Shown one piece after another: positions 1-12,502 of a stretch of DNA of 64,000 nt. Origin of the DNA: Phoronis australis (lineage: Eukaryota; Phoronida; Phoronidae); assembly GCA_002633005.1 (NCBI GenBank), contig NMRA01000042.1:638858-702857 (forward strand), in the 5' to 3' direction. A program made the translations under genes and the position numbers. Under the pieces are notes generated by a model. The model did no database searches. It was given only the letters and a program-made list of their open reading frames with translations, and was not told the origin of the DNA. Positions within the stretch are counted from its first letter, which is position 1; each line of letters opens with the position of its first letter.

Positions 1-2122
1 AATCTATAATTTTCAAATTGTTGACCCAGACCCTCCTTCTAAAAATCCTTGATTCGAATCCCCCTTTAAAAAACCTGAATCCGCCCCCGTTATGTTTGAT
101 CTTGTGTCGTCGTAAAACTGAATTTTGAAAATAGGGGCCGTTCTCGCTCTAAAACTCCGTCATAAATGCACACCGCGGCATTATTCAGTTCCACCTATAT
201 CGTGCAAGACTGCCATATTCAAAAGTCTTAAACCTGGGTCTGACCAAGTTAAACCTGGTTTAAGCGGATATTAATACAGGTCTAAGGAATATAAACCTCG
301 TTGGTGAAATGAAAACTGACTTAGACCAGGTCTAAACTGGATTTTACTAGACCACTGATCTAATAGTTGAACAACCTTTATGAAATGCAGGTCTAAGTCC
401 AGTTTAAACCTGGTGTAACTTTAATAAACCACCTTAACGAAATAGGCTGCAACTGTTTTGATTTCTGGTCTCTCCCCTCACAATGCATTTTGACGTGTAC
501 CTGTACAGTCTGTTCTCCAGCTTTATCACCTGATTGCAATATTGTGAACTTTCGTCTTTTGTCTTGAGAATGGTTTAGACAAGAAACCGAAACGGGGATC
601 AATATGTCGTTGTTTACATATGCGGTGATTTTAATGTTCGTATTCCTCACTGTCCCAACTCTGTGTAAACACGGGCATCTAGCGATTTAGTGTCCACGTC
701 CAGAGGGGGCCTGCTATCTTTCTTTCAAACCTTAAGGCTAATATGCAGGTCTGTTTTGTTAAAGAAGCGAATAAGCCAGAATGTCACCCTCTAAACTCAA
801 AAATTATTAATGATTAGTGGACTGTGGTAATGAAAAAACTTTCATGGAAATAATGCATTAAATATGTAGCAAGTTTGTGTTTGCCTCTTACAGTTGTTCC
901 ACCACTCATTTAATAATGTATGTGTTAAAGGGTGACATTTTGGTGTTCTTAAAACGGTTACAAAAACTTTCATAGAAATAATGCATTATATATGCCGCAT
1001 GTTTGTGCTTGCCTCTTAAAATTGGGGCATTAGGTTACGATGCTTATGGAAAATTAAGTAAAGTAATGTATAAAACATGGCAGGCAATTCGAGTTTGTTT
1101 CATCTTCTATAGAACATGTTTGACTTTATGATAACGATTGATAAATTGAAATACAGCAATACTAAAAAGTGCCCACAGCTCGATAAATGCGCCGTTGAAA
1201 GCAATGTTATTGGTCAATGTCAGCGTGCGTTTTTTCTAGTGGAGTTACTCCTAGAGTTGTCCAGGATCCTCACCCGCTTTTCAACCCTATGATCTTTAAG
1301 TTTAAACAAAGAAATTGATTCCCTCTATTTATGGACAATTCCTGATGGGTACATGTATGTTGGGAGAGCACCGGGGCAGGGAAACATAGGGCCGGGAAAA
1401 CATCTGGAGGAGACAACACAGAGCCAGCAATGCAAACATCGTGATGGGAGAGTATACATGTAGGGTCACCAGAAAATAGGTCCAGGGTAACATAGGGACC
1501 AGGGGACACTAGTTGAGGAACACTGGGATCAGGAACTCAGTGACTGGGAACAGTGGTACAGACCAAACTATGCATGGCAGATGCAGATACAACCTAACAA
1601 TAATAATTATGCTATCTGCTTCAAGCTGGACATCTGCATGAATGGGTTGACGAATAAATGAATGACTGAAGTGAATGAATATTTTCTAATTAATGCACCT
1701 CAACATGGGCTGCCCAAAACAACATGAAAATATATTGTATTCAATAGCCACCTAACCTCCAAAACGACGGAAACAGTTTGATGTAAATAACAACAGTCAA
1801 TTTACCGTATTGTTTTTGTGTTTGGCTGAAACATGGTGGAGGCCCAGTCTTCCGATGATGAAGCTCCTGTGAAATTGCATCGACTACGTTTTTTAATTCA
1901 CATTTTTGGTGGATTGGGAAAATATGTCAAAATATGACAAAGTTTTGATCAGAATTGAAATAACAACTGTTTACACAAATGGATTTTAACCACATAAAAG
2001 TAGTGATCCATTCGTAGCTAATCCTAGTACGGCACACCACAAACTCACCGTAATTATAGCCGCGATTACTACGATGGCTGTCAAAGAACGGCACGGATAC
2101 TTTTTTTCTCCGTTGCTAACTC
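1..2122. other. Intergenic, no gene recognised
   Basis: It contains inverted copies of TTAAACCTGG / CCAGGTCTAAA-type sequence (about 230-420), probably a decayed MITE, and the 60-bp duplication at 835-1019. No conserved reading frame. Confidence 0.6.
835..1019 (+). repeat. Direct duplication of about 60 bp
   Basis: The sequence from AAAACTTTCAT through GCCTCTTA (about 835-892) recurs at about 962-1018 with a few changes. A short inverted match (GAATGTCACCCT at 780, AGGGTGACATTTTG at 929) lies around it, so this may be the remains of a small MITE. Confidence 0.6.
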
Positions 2123-2193
2123 TTTCGATAGACTTACTACCTCTATCGATAGAGATAGTAAGTCTATCGATAGACTTACTAACTCTATCGATA
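2123..2193. repeat. 21-bp-phased TATCGATA palindrome array
   Basis: TTTCGATA at 2123 and TATCGATA at 2144, 2165 and 2186 are spaced exactly 21 bp apart, each within a larger CTATCGATAG palindrome and separated by AGACTTACTA-like linkers. It is a small tandem array, four units. Confidence 0.9.
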
Positions 2194-2879
2194 GAGTTAC
2201 GACATCGAAGTTGCTACTTCGGTTTCAAATTTACATGGAGGACCGAAGCAAGCATATTGTCGATTTATTCAAGCTAGGCCCAAATCAAAATGTAATAATA
2301 AATGTACCCATGCGTCGTTTTGGAGTGTCACTAAGCATAAGGCAATTGCGACGTGTTTTGAAGTCTTAAAGTCCTGCTCTCAAACTGCCCATGTGGTTCC
2401 AGTATCCAAAAATACTTACTACATAAATCTTATTTTCGATACCCTTTCTTTATATTATTTTCGCCATGTTTTTCCTTGTAACTGAACGTGCTATCGCTTG
2501 CTCGAAAAGTCTTCATTATTTTGTTTTATTAGTAATATCTCTTGTTTCGTTTGCATATGTAGTGTATTTATAGTTAGTAGTTAGTGTTCGTTGAATTTTT
2601 TTGAATGTTACGCGTACTTATTATGTTAAAATAGCATTGGTGTTTAGTTCCTTACGTAGGCCGGTCGAACCTAGGAACCAATATGGGTCGAACCAATTTT
2701 TTTCGGTTTTATTTTTTTCCTCGTTTTGAAAAGGTACTTTGCATTCATCGGAAAGGTAGTACATTCTACTCAGTAAAAATCGAAAAAGTATCAAAATCGG
2801 GGCAAGCACTGTAAAGTTATTGCAAGTTTTGTGGCGAAATTTGGGTCACTTTGTTTGGATCGCGTCGGCCATATTGGAG

Positions 2880-3430
2880 GACAGCGGGATGAGTTACGAG
2901 TTTAAAACTTAGTGTAAATTGTTTTCGCCAACAAATTACGGTAAAATTTAGTAGACATATCTTTACTTACTATTCTGCACGATTTAGCAGTGTTCACCAA
3001 ATTTCAGCCTCGCAGTTGTTACTCATTAAGTGATAAATGTGCTCACAATTCCCGTTGGACTTCGATCGTCTCATTTCTGGCGGCACCTACAATGCCGACT
3101 TTTGCTGAACTGAAAGGCATGTTCAATTGGCTACTTTGTAATTTGTGAAGATTTAACGTTGATGCATTTTGACAAACGTTGCTACAAAAAGGAACTTTGT
3201 TCTATTTTCGTGTTTTTTGTGCAAAATATAAGATATATTCGAATTATTTTACTGTGAATTTCCCATTCAGGTGATCTTACTCTAAGCTAAAAATAGTTGA
3301 AATATCTTTGTAATGGTTTTTTGTTTGACTGTAAACTACTGTTCAAGGCTTGATTTTGTTTCACAAAATGATTCATATTTTTCTAAAATTTAAGTCCCAA
3401 TTGCTTTCAAGTCATGTTTTGTAACTTATT
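2880..3430 (+). repeat. Dispersed repeat, inverted partner at 13230-13720
   Basis: GAACTGAAAGGCATGTTCAA here matches the reverse complement near 13530, and several flanking blocks (GTAAAATTTAGTA, TCATGTTTTGTAACT) match in the same order. No gene is recognised in it. Confidence 0.7.
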
Positions 3431-6400
3431 GCTTCTTAATTCAGGTTATCAAGTCAACAATATGAATAGTTTTAATTTGAGAAATAAGCTATGTTGGATT
3501 GTGAAGCTTCAAGCCTCCAATTCTTGTTCCTTGCAACTTCATATTTTTTTAATCATGCTTGTCAAATTCTGGTGTAAGGAAACACTATTCGGTCACCATG
3601 GTAATAGTTACGTGTATGTCCACTTTCATATCATGGAAACTTTTGCTGTTGAATAATGTTTATAATGCTAAATTTTGTAAAGTATTGTGCATTTTAAGTT
3701 ACTTATTATGTTAAAAGTTTGAATCATTTTGGGTTACTGTAATGAAAAAAAATGATAACATTTTGTTTTGGACTTGTCATACTTATGTGCTCGAACGAGC
3801 CGCCTATTTGGAAAACTGGAAAAAGGTCTGCCTCAGTCAGAGAAGCACGAATTCGAAAAAAGTAGGAAATGGGACAATATTCCTCTAGAAGACAGGAAGT
3901 ACCAAAACTTAGCGTCTGCAATTCATATCTCTGAACATACCCAGTAAATCTTTTAGTAAAAAAATTCCAGCCGGCCCCATTCTTTTAGGCTTGGTGCGCT
4001 CATATAAAGTCTGGGCAAATCTCTGTTGAAAGCCAACAACTTATTGCACAGTTCGCCAGAAGTACCCAAGTTATAAATAAACTTCGTTTGAGTGAGCGCT
4101 GTGGCCAGCGACCAGTTAGCCTATAGGATAGCCTTGGCGCAAAGCTGTATAAGCCTACTAACAAGCTGTATTTTGACGATAGTCTTCACTGGTAGCTGGC
4201 ACTGAGGCTTGCTAAGGGCTTCCGCGGCAGTGTGACACAGGACTAACCAGCCCGTAATTTCATGAAAGTGTTTGATACTACCTTTGAATATATGCAGAAT
4301 TTATGATTTGAACATTGACTTCGACGAAACAGCTTGCAACCGCATGTATTTACAGTTCGCCAGTGTCTGGTCTCGATCCGCAACGGGTCCGATAGGCTGC
4401 AGTCCCGAGTCCGGCAAAATAATTTCTGTTAAAATTTGTTCGCCACATTTCTTCAGTAAATACGATAAAATTAAGGCGCGCTGTCGATTATTTATCCCCG
4501 TTTGCAGGCTGGTATAGCTTTCAAAAACAGGTACGTGTTTTTGAAAAATACATCTTGGTGTTTTCCATGTGTGTTTCAGTATTATCACCAGTTGATTTTT
4601 GTTCAGCCCCTTGGCTGCCTAGGCCTTAGACAATACTGCTGACCCAGTAGAGACGATGATTATACCATAGGTACTCCATATGCCGGATACTTTTCGGCAA
4701 ATTATGTTCCTATAAGTTTAGAAGTACCGCGTAGAGAGATGCCTCTTATTAGGTCGTTAATGTTTTCATTTGTTCCCAGTTTAAACAAATACTCCTGCAA
4801 TCCATTCAGTTGCCACAGCGACACTGCTTGCGCTAAGGGATAATCCTATGGCGTTATACTGTGGGTGTGATTTTAAAGCACTTTACGTCAAATATTTTTG
4901 AGAAGGTTAAATGGAGTAGATGGTTGCAATCAACATGCCCAAGTGGCCGTCATCCCCTGCCGTAGTCTCAATTATTTGTAAACATTAATTACTTAGGTAG
5001 CTGCAATGATAATTGAATTAAAGTGCCTAAGTGGCCATCGTCGTCGTCGAAGTTTGAGGATGATGGAAGCCACTGTCCATTTCGTCAAACGTCGATTACC
5101 TTAAGTGTAAATCGATTAACTATGGTAGATGCTCAAATTTGAGCATCTGATTTTAAAAAATTAAATTTCAATCGCTGCACTGGTATATCAGCTGATTTAT
5201 TTTCAGTTGCATCAACTGATCTAATTATTAGACGATCAACATTATTAGGCTACAGATCAGACGGCATGTAAATTTGTTAGGCTGGTGGTGGATCAGTTCC
5301 TGATAAGTCCGTCTGAAAAAGTTGCATGCCAACTCACTCATAGTTGAATGTTAAATTAGTGTTAACAGTTCGCGTTTTTTTTCAGTTGGACTTGTATCCC
5401 AAGCAACAGCTCAGTCCAGAGCCCTGAATATGCAAATGAAATTCAAAGATAAAGACCTTGTGTCTTAGAAGCCAAGTACCACAGATCATCATGCTATAAA
5501 AATAGAAAGACGATTGTGAAGAATGACGAATTCACAGTTTTCAGAGATGTTTTTCTACAGTTTTGTTTGGAGTTCATTGAATCGAAGCTTCTAACACAAG
5601 GAGATGTCATTTGCTTTTCAAAACTTTGAAGCTGTTCTTCAGAAAGCTGGTGTGCATGAAGTTATTTGGACAGGCAATCTTAAGAAATATTGTTGAAGAT
5701 ACTCACTGTTGTAGTTTGTGCCCGACTAAGAGATACGAAAGTGAATTGAGGCTAGTGTTCAATAATTCACTTGCTGACTCTAATTAACACAGCCCGTTAT
5801 AACATATTTTGAATCAAACGTTTGCCCAAATAGTGCCCGCCTCCGAACAAGGACTTAGTGTTTGACCCTTCATTGCCTGCAGGCTAATCACCAGTGTGCA
5901 GTGCTGTACCCTCTCTAATCGACCATAGTTGGCTCCTTGGCGGTGGAGCTTTGCAGTCACGTTAATACATATGGCAATGACCGCATCTCCATTGACAGTA
6001 CTAAACGATGAAAGCTGCAAGTGCAAAAAGAACATGTGTGCTGGGAAAGTGAGTTTTCTGCAATGCTGGGTCAAACTGTACAGAAATGTGCAGCTGTGAC
6101 AACTATAGTAACATCAGCAACACTGACTGCATAACATTGGATAGTTCTTTGACAAGTCAACCCTAAATTGACCTCCAAACCCGTTATTTCCCGTCTTGTA
6201 TTAAAAAGTTAATTTTATTTGTTGATTAAGTCATAGAAAGTACATACGTTGATCATTGTCATGTATTTGTCTCATACTGCTTGATAAACGCTGTCAGTAT
6301 AGTCTATTATTTTCATACAGTCTTTGTGCACATTCACAGAGATCATTCAACTATATTGTTTTTGTACTATAATGTATTTCTGGTGTATTATGTAAACAAG

Positions 6401-6936
6401 CTGTAAGTTACACCGTTAGTCAATGTTTTAGTCATTGAGGCACCAATTTTGCCCAGTCTCAAGTGTTTTGTGTAATTTTTGTTGTCTGATAATGCCTAGT
6501 AACATTCAGACTTTGTTTGCATTTTGCCACTAGGTGTCTCTTTACATTTTTTAATTTCACTGTTTACAATTAATCTACAATAGTAAAACATGTAATGTGA
6601 GTGTAATATTGTTCAATACAATGGCACTGATGGGACCATATTACTTGTTTTACAAAAAAGTCACCAAAACTGTTGTTTTTACAAATATAAGTGTACTAAG
6701 CTCTTTGGTGATTATTAGGTAACTTCAAACTCAAATTTCTCAAAAAATGTGCAACTTTATATGTGGGAACTTTTTAGATTTTGAAAACACTCTAATAAAT
6801 GAATTAAAAAACACCAAAATAAAATTGCCCCCCTAAAGTACTCACAAAAACCATTTTCTAGAGGCCCTACAAAATCTGGCCCACCGAATACTACCCATGT
6901 AATAAGGGTTAAAAACGCGTCCGATCAGGTCTTTAA
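3431..6936. other. Intergenic, one possible coding relic
   Basis: Near 5530-5660 two plus-strand frames read NDEFTVFRDVFLQFCLEFIE and FAFQNFEAVLQKAGVHEV, and near 6014-6070 a frame reads DESCKCKKNMCAGK. The Cys pattern is like the C-terminal cysteine-rich tails of transposon-associated invertebrate proteins. Stops separate the pieces. Otherwise nothing recognised. Confidence 0.35.
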
Positions 6937-8604
6937 AGGAGCATGCCACCCAAAAAACAACCTAATTTGTATCAATTTAGCTCGAGTAGTTCTACCCCAT
7001 TACGACACGTACGGTTGCGTTACCTGACACCTGACGGCAGACGGAGGTGTTGAAATTATCCAATGACGTCATCGTATTCACACGCAGTCTGTTCAGCAGT
7101 TCACAACACGGGTTACTGGTGTCAGCTTATCGCTTGAAGTCATCGTTTAACACCAATAAATCATCAAACTTCGAAGTAAAACCCTTAAAAATACACCGAG
7201 TTCTTATAAAAACGTGTTGTTTTATTTCGCTATTACGGATTTATTGGTATTTGGACACACCGTAGCCTACAAAGCTCGGCAGGCCAATAAGGTCCGTAGC
7301 AGGAGTTTGGGGTCTGTTCGGAGATAATTTCGAAGTATTTTCCGTGAGATACAGACAGGAGAACCTAGATCTGTGTTGTTTAGACTTGTGATTTTTTGAG
7401 TTCTAAACACAAAACGCTTGTTATCCTGGCCAGTGGCTCGGAGCCCGATCAGGCCCGTCGCGGCCGGCCGGATTGACTCGTTATCCCGGCCAGTGGCTCG
7501 GAAACTGATCAGACATCACGAACATAAACCAGCCAAAGTTCAGTGGAAACTAAACTTCCAAACAAGAAAACACTATACTACTGAGCCAAAGTAATTTGCG
7601 CCTGATTATGTTGTCGAATTAGCCACGAAACTGCAAAGCTACTTACTCGTCGGGGGCCGCGAGCGCTTAGGCCACAGCACCGTCAGGGCAGAAGTTGTAC
7701 ATTGACAATCATTTTTTGAATAATGTAAATGTAAATAAAGATTCCCCTAACACCTGGCCGTGAGATGGAAATCGAGTTGCTTTACAACAGTTTCTGCCAG
7801 CAAACAGTAATTTAGCATGAGCTCACACGGCCCAGGTGTCCCTGACAATTACTTCTATTGCACCTAAAGCCGGTAACGCAGTGAATTATTCATTGTTGAC
7901 TTCTCAAATCATTTGCACTCACGAATACTCCAAAGGTATTACAAATTGCATCCAGTGTGACAGACTTTGTTTCAGTTGATATAAGTATTGGTTAATTTTA
8001 GGGTGAGAATAATTCATTTTGAAACAGAACGCTCAGTAATAAACGCCAACATGGCAACTCGCAATCCCGACTTAAGACGAGTTAGAGCTCATCCGTCAGT
8101 CCCGACCTCGCAGGTGGATCGTTAAGTTTTACAGGCTATCAATTCGAACAGCAATACAGTGATGAAGAAATACTAGAGAGGCGCCGTGAACAAGCTCAGA
8201 CAACGGAACCTATGGAGTTATTTGGTAAGCCGGCATTCGTCAGGCACTGTCGACGTCTGCAGGCAACAGACACGGAGATGTTTCAAGGCCTCATACTTGC
8301 TATTTACAGCGTACATTTCATTCTTCACGACCCTGAGCCACTTTCTAAGCATTTTCGACTCTCGAGGAACTAAAAAACGATATACCCGCTTTCCTCGCAG
8401 CTGCTTAGTTCGGACAAGTGGTAACGATGTACCGCAACATAACTCTGCATATGAACCACTGACGTCGCTAGCGTCGTTTCTCACCTTCCTCAGAGGTCAA
8501 CGCGACACCTCTTGACAAGGTAAGGTCGACCGTATGCGAGGCGATGTGGATATAGACCGATTAAGACGGCCGCAAAGACTAATTAAATCGGGTGGCATTC
8601 TCCT
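6937..8604. mobile_element. TTAA-flanked DNA transposon, probably non-autonomous
   Basis: The left end AGGAGCATGCCACCC (6937) and the right end GGGTGGCATTCTCCT (ending 8604) are inverted copies with one mismatch. TTAA stands immediately outside both ends (6933-6936 and 8605-8608), which is the target duplication used by piggyBac and Kolobok superfamilies. Length is 1668 bp. The interior has a direct repeat (GGCCAGTGGCTCGGA at about 7429 and 7490) and no intact transposase. A possible coding relic lies near 8130-8224, where one frame reads YSDEEILERRREQAQ before a GTAAGC donor. Confidence 0.72.
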
Positions 8605-8627
8605 TTAAGGACGTGGTTCGTTTTGTT

Positions 8628-8930
8628 GAAGAATAAGTTGCGGGCTCGGGTCAGATGCATGGTTATTGATTTATGCATCAGAAGTGCGTAGTAAATGGTG
8701 TGTCTGTATTGTCTATACCACGAGAGACAATTCGGCAGTTGTTAGCTGTCATTGGTCCCTCTGCTGTTGAAGCTAAACGGTGTGAACGGACAGTTCGTGG
8801 GAGGTATGGTGCCCGCAGTCCGAATATCGTTTGGCATATGGACTCTTACGACAAGCAAAAGCTATATGGGATTTGTGTCAATGGCTGTATAGATGATTAT
8901 TCAAGGGAATCTCTTTTCGTTGGCTGGACT
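8628..8930 (+). pseudogene. Relic of an integrase-core (DDE) transposase-like protein
   Basis: The translated region contains RETIRQLLAVIGPSAVEAKR, then the diagnostic NIVWHMDSYDKQKLYGICVN and GCIDDYSR. This pattern (WHxDxYDKLKPxGxxxxGCIDGFSR) is typical of an integrase-catalytic-core family found in animal transposons and domesticated copies. The first catalytic Asp is the D of WHMDSYD. Upstream the frame continues as GY-stop-FMHQKC, where a TGA stands at the place of a likely Arg codon. Downstream, similarity is lost after about 8930 and the rest of the core is absent. It therefore is a broken fragment, not an active gene. It begins only 24 bp beyond the right end of the TTAA-flanked element. 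Confidence 0.7.
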
Positions 8931-9490
8931 ACTCTCATGACCATTTCCTATCACCAGAACATTTTAATTTAATTCTAATCTGCCTATTGTCAGTTATTCA
9001 TTGTACTTATCTCATTCTCCCTTGAGGCATTATCATAAATACATGTAATTGCTCATGATGAATTCAAATAGTTATTTTCAATGCTACACTGTTTGTTTAA
9101 ACATACAATTTTCATACCAGATGTGGATGTTTCCAGTGAAATGTCAATAGTATTGATTCGATGTTTATTTACAAAAATATAACTCTTAAATTCCGTACCA
9201 CCATGTCACTCAATAACAAGTCTCATACACAGTGTAAATTATCAATGATGTGGTACTGGGAGCTGCACACAACCTGATTGCACCTGTGATAAATAGGCAG
9301 CTAAAACATGGAACTTCGAAGCAATGGTCTGCACACCTTCAAAAATAGAAGCTATTGTCCAAAGGTCTGACCTTCTAAGGTGGTGAATATTGACTCTTAA
9401 AAAACAATAGTTACCGCCCCACTCTGTATGTACTTTGAACTGGAAAATCTGCATATGTATATACATGCTCCGACCCGTATTGTAATCTGG

Positions 9491-9525
9491 CCCGTATTGG
9501 AATGACGTCATCATTCCAATACGGG
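9491..9525. repeat. Perfect 15-bp inverted repeat around a CRE palindrome
   Basis: Arms CCCGTATTGGAATGA and TCATTCCAATACGGG flank five bases. The centre contains TGACGTCA (9503-9510), the full CREB/ATF consensus. Further copies of CCCGTATTG lie at 9476 and 9539. Confidence 0.85.
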
Positions 9526-10056
9526 AAGTAGTTTCTGGCCCGTATTGGAATAAGCGGTCGTTGTCGTTTTGTTGCTCTTGGTGTGTTGAAGTGTGCAGGA
9601 TTTCTTGTGTTAAATTCGTGAGATATAAATTATAAGGTATTTTTAACCAGAATTGTGTTGGGTTTAATTAGGGATTCTTTTCTACAGATTTTTATTCTGT
9701 TTCTTAGTGTTATGTTGTAATAATTGAAAAAGGGTCGGCTAAACAGACACACAGGTTCGGGCCTATTAACACGGTGCAAGAGCAAAGTCTGGAGAATACT
9801 CACATTGCGTCGGCACAGGACGGCAGCGAACTCCAGAAGGCCCAGACGATCTTGTCACGTGGTCTTGATAGGTGACTCGTCACGTGGTAGGAGTGTGACC
9901 TCGGCTGCGCTCTTCTGGCGTTAGATGTCGCACCAGGCCAAGACCAACATTGTCACGAAAAGGACATCACAACATAGAGACGCCATTTCAATTTAGCCGG
10001 TGGAGCGTGAGACCCCTGAGGTCCCAATCGAGTCCTCACGACAACTTCGCGTTATG

Positions 10057-10230
10057 AGCTTGGCTGAGGCCCGCCTAAGTGCTACGCCCGGGCCTGCCTG
10101 CGCCGCCTCCGGCAGCTTGGCTGAGGCCCGCCTTAGTGCTACGCCCGGGCCTGCCTGAGTGCGCTGCCTCCGGCAGCTTGGAGGAGGCCCGCCTAAGTGC
10201 TACGCCCGGGCCTGCCTGCGCTGCCTGATG
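10057..10230 (+). repeat. GC-rich tandem repeat, three units of 57-61 bp
   Basis: Units start with AGCTTGG at 10057, 10114 and 10175 and each contains GAGGCCCGCC and CTACGCCCGGGCCTGCCTG. The block is much richer in G+C than its surroundings. Confidence 0.88.
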
Positions 10231-12502
10231 CGATTCATTGTTCTGAGTACTTTTGGGGCCGGGGCATCCTTGTGTTTTTCTATATGACTATCTAATCCAC
10301 CTATAATTCAAATTCCAAAAAGTTCTACATGTCCACATTTTAGGGGTGTTTTGTTGGAAGAAATATTCACATTTCCGCCATAGGTTAGGGAAGTTGTTGA
10401 CAGAACTTAAAACCGTGAAAATGCCACCAGATGACACAACTTCGTTCAAATCTGTCTGAAACTTCAGTGGGCTTTAGCTGTCTACGAGATAGTAACGGAT
10501 TTGTCTGTCAAGACAAAGAATAAAAACAGATTGCCACTAGGGAGCTCAGGTAGGCGGATACGACCCAAATCCAAGTCTGCTCAATAAAAACACAGAAGAT
10601 CAGTTACAAACAAAAAATGTCACAGCAGTCGAACCTGTCTGAAAATTGACAACCATGCACTTTCCAGGTGAGTAATGTGCCAATTTGCATAATGTTCCTT
10701 GTGTCCGGTAGAGAACCGGACGCCAAAGTCACATTTGAAAACATAATAAATTTTGAATGGCCAGAAGGTGGCGTATATTAGGTCAGATCCATCTGAAAAT
10801 GAAAAGGTGTTATTATTACCGTCTTTTGTTAAGAATCTGTTTGCCAACTTTCACGAAAAGGAAAACATAAAATTAGAGGGGGGCACAACGCCCGACAGGT
10901 TGTCATCCGTCAGGGTTGTCAAATTCACAAACTGAAACTGGAGGTTGGTTTTAGTTGGAAGATGGTGAAATACTGCCATGACCGGGGTGGGGTAAATTTT
11001 TTACACGGATGACACCCTCTATGCCGGAGCCGGTTGAGCAGTCGAACGCTATGTTATGGTGCACTGCCACAAATGCGTGTGTGTATGAAGTGGAATACTG
11101 TACGTGTAACAACCGTGGTCGGTGAAAAGCGTGCCAAACGTGTAATTTTAGTTCCAGTGGCGATTGTCGTCACGGTGATTTCCAAGATAACGTGTAATGA
11201 GTCACATGACACGCACGCCAGTGCTAGAATGTAGTCCGTGACGGACGTTCACGTAATCCGGCTGTGGCATTTATGCAGGGTGAGCGTGTAATTCGGGCCA
11301 TTGGCACACGGTGGGTGATCAGTTGTGTTCAGGGGGTTTAACCCCCCCCCTCCTTTGGACAGGATCAAAAAATAAAAATTAAGAAATAAAAATTAATCGA
11401 AAAAAACGTCGCCAGCAAAACGAAAACGGCACCGCCAGCGTTGGTAAACCACCTCGAAAAAAATTGATTGAGGGGGTAGTTGTATCTCATAAATCTCATG
11501 AAGCGGCTTTATTAATTCACTTTGCAAATGTATTCTGTGGTGATCAAATAACTCGACGTCAACTTTTAGATACCATGACTACTGCTGGCCCCCTAGTGGC
11601 AGTCTCTATAACTTAAAATTTCATGAAATTTGGCCAAAAGGTTTCCATCAAGGAAACGGTGTTTAATAACGACGTTTCAGTGTTAAACTAATTCTGTTAC
11701 GATATTTTGTTTTCTGTTTGTACCTGAGTATCACTTTTGATTAATATCGAAACGTTGTTCACATGCTGCACTCTATACCGTCGTTTGTTTTCCACGTCTT
11801 ACTTCTAATTTCGCCAAAAACAAAAACGATTATTTACATGAATGTTTTCAAATGAGTCTAACCTGTGCTACCACACCAGTGACAGTTTTAGCTCTTCGGA
11901 AACCGTTCATGCGTCTAACCTGTGCCCCCCCCCCTCATCAGCTGCTAACTGGTGCCCTGGTAAGGCGTCTACCTTAATACCTGATAATCATTACGTAAAA
12001 TATATGAACTCATGTTAATCTGAGTTTTGTGATTTTTACAGGATGTTAATCATTTAACCGATTCCACCCAAACCTATTTTGTCACTTTTTGTCACACTCC
12101 CTTGACTGAGAGAAAAAATGACATCTTTTAAAAATATTGGACGCACGGGTTTCAAAATTTTCGTCGTAGCTAAGGCTTACTCCTAGCAAAGTGGTCTCAA
12201 TACAAATTAATACGCAAACTAAAATGATCCCAACAGCTTTCTGCCACAGCAAGTAACTTAGAATGTACTTTGGAAGTTTTCAGCAGTACTAGGGTGAATC
12301 AAACTCACGCTAAGTGATGTGATGTAGGCATGTATAATTGTTACCATGGCGACTGAGCACCATAAAATTTTCGTCCTTAAACTAGAAATAAATAATGTGA
12401 TGTTATGACGCAGAAGGATTCGAATAAGCTTCACACTTCATAATCCAAGTGTAACCCATTTCTGTAAATCAAGAGTAAGGTTTTCACATTTTGTTGCCTT
12501 GA

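Larger units (their letters stand above)
8931..12502. other. Intergenic, repeats only
   Basis: Holds the CRE-centred inverted repeat, the GC-rich tandem array and several homopolymer C or G runs (11340, 11925). No gene recognised. Confidence 0.6.

Noticed and set aside
2074-2277. Plus-strand frame with heptad-like LSIDLL repeats
   Set aside because: The repeats come from the 21-bp TATCGATA array, not from a coiled coil.
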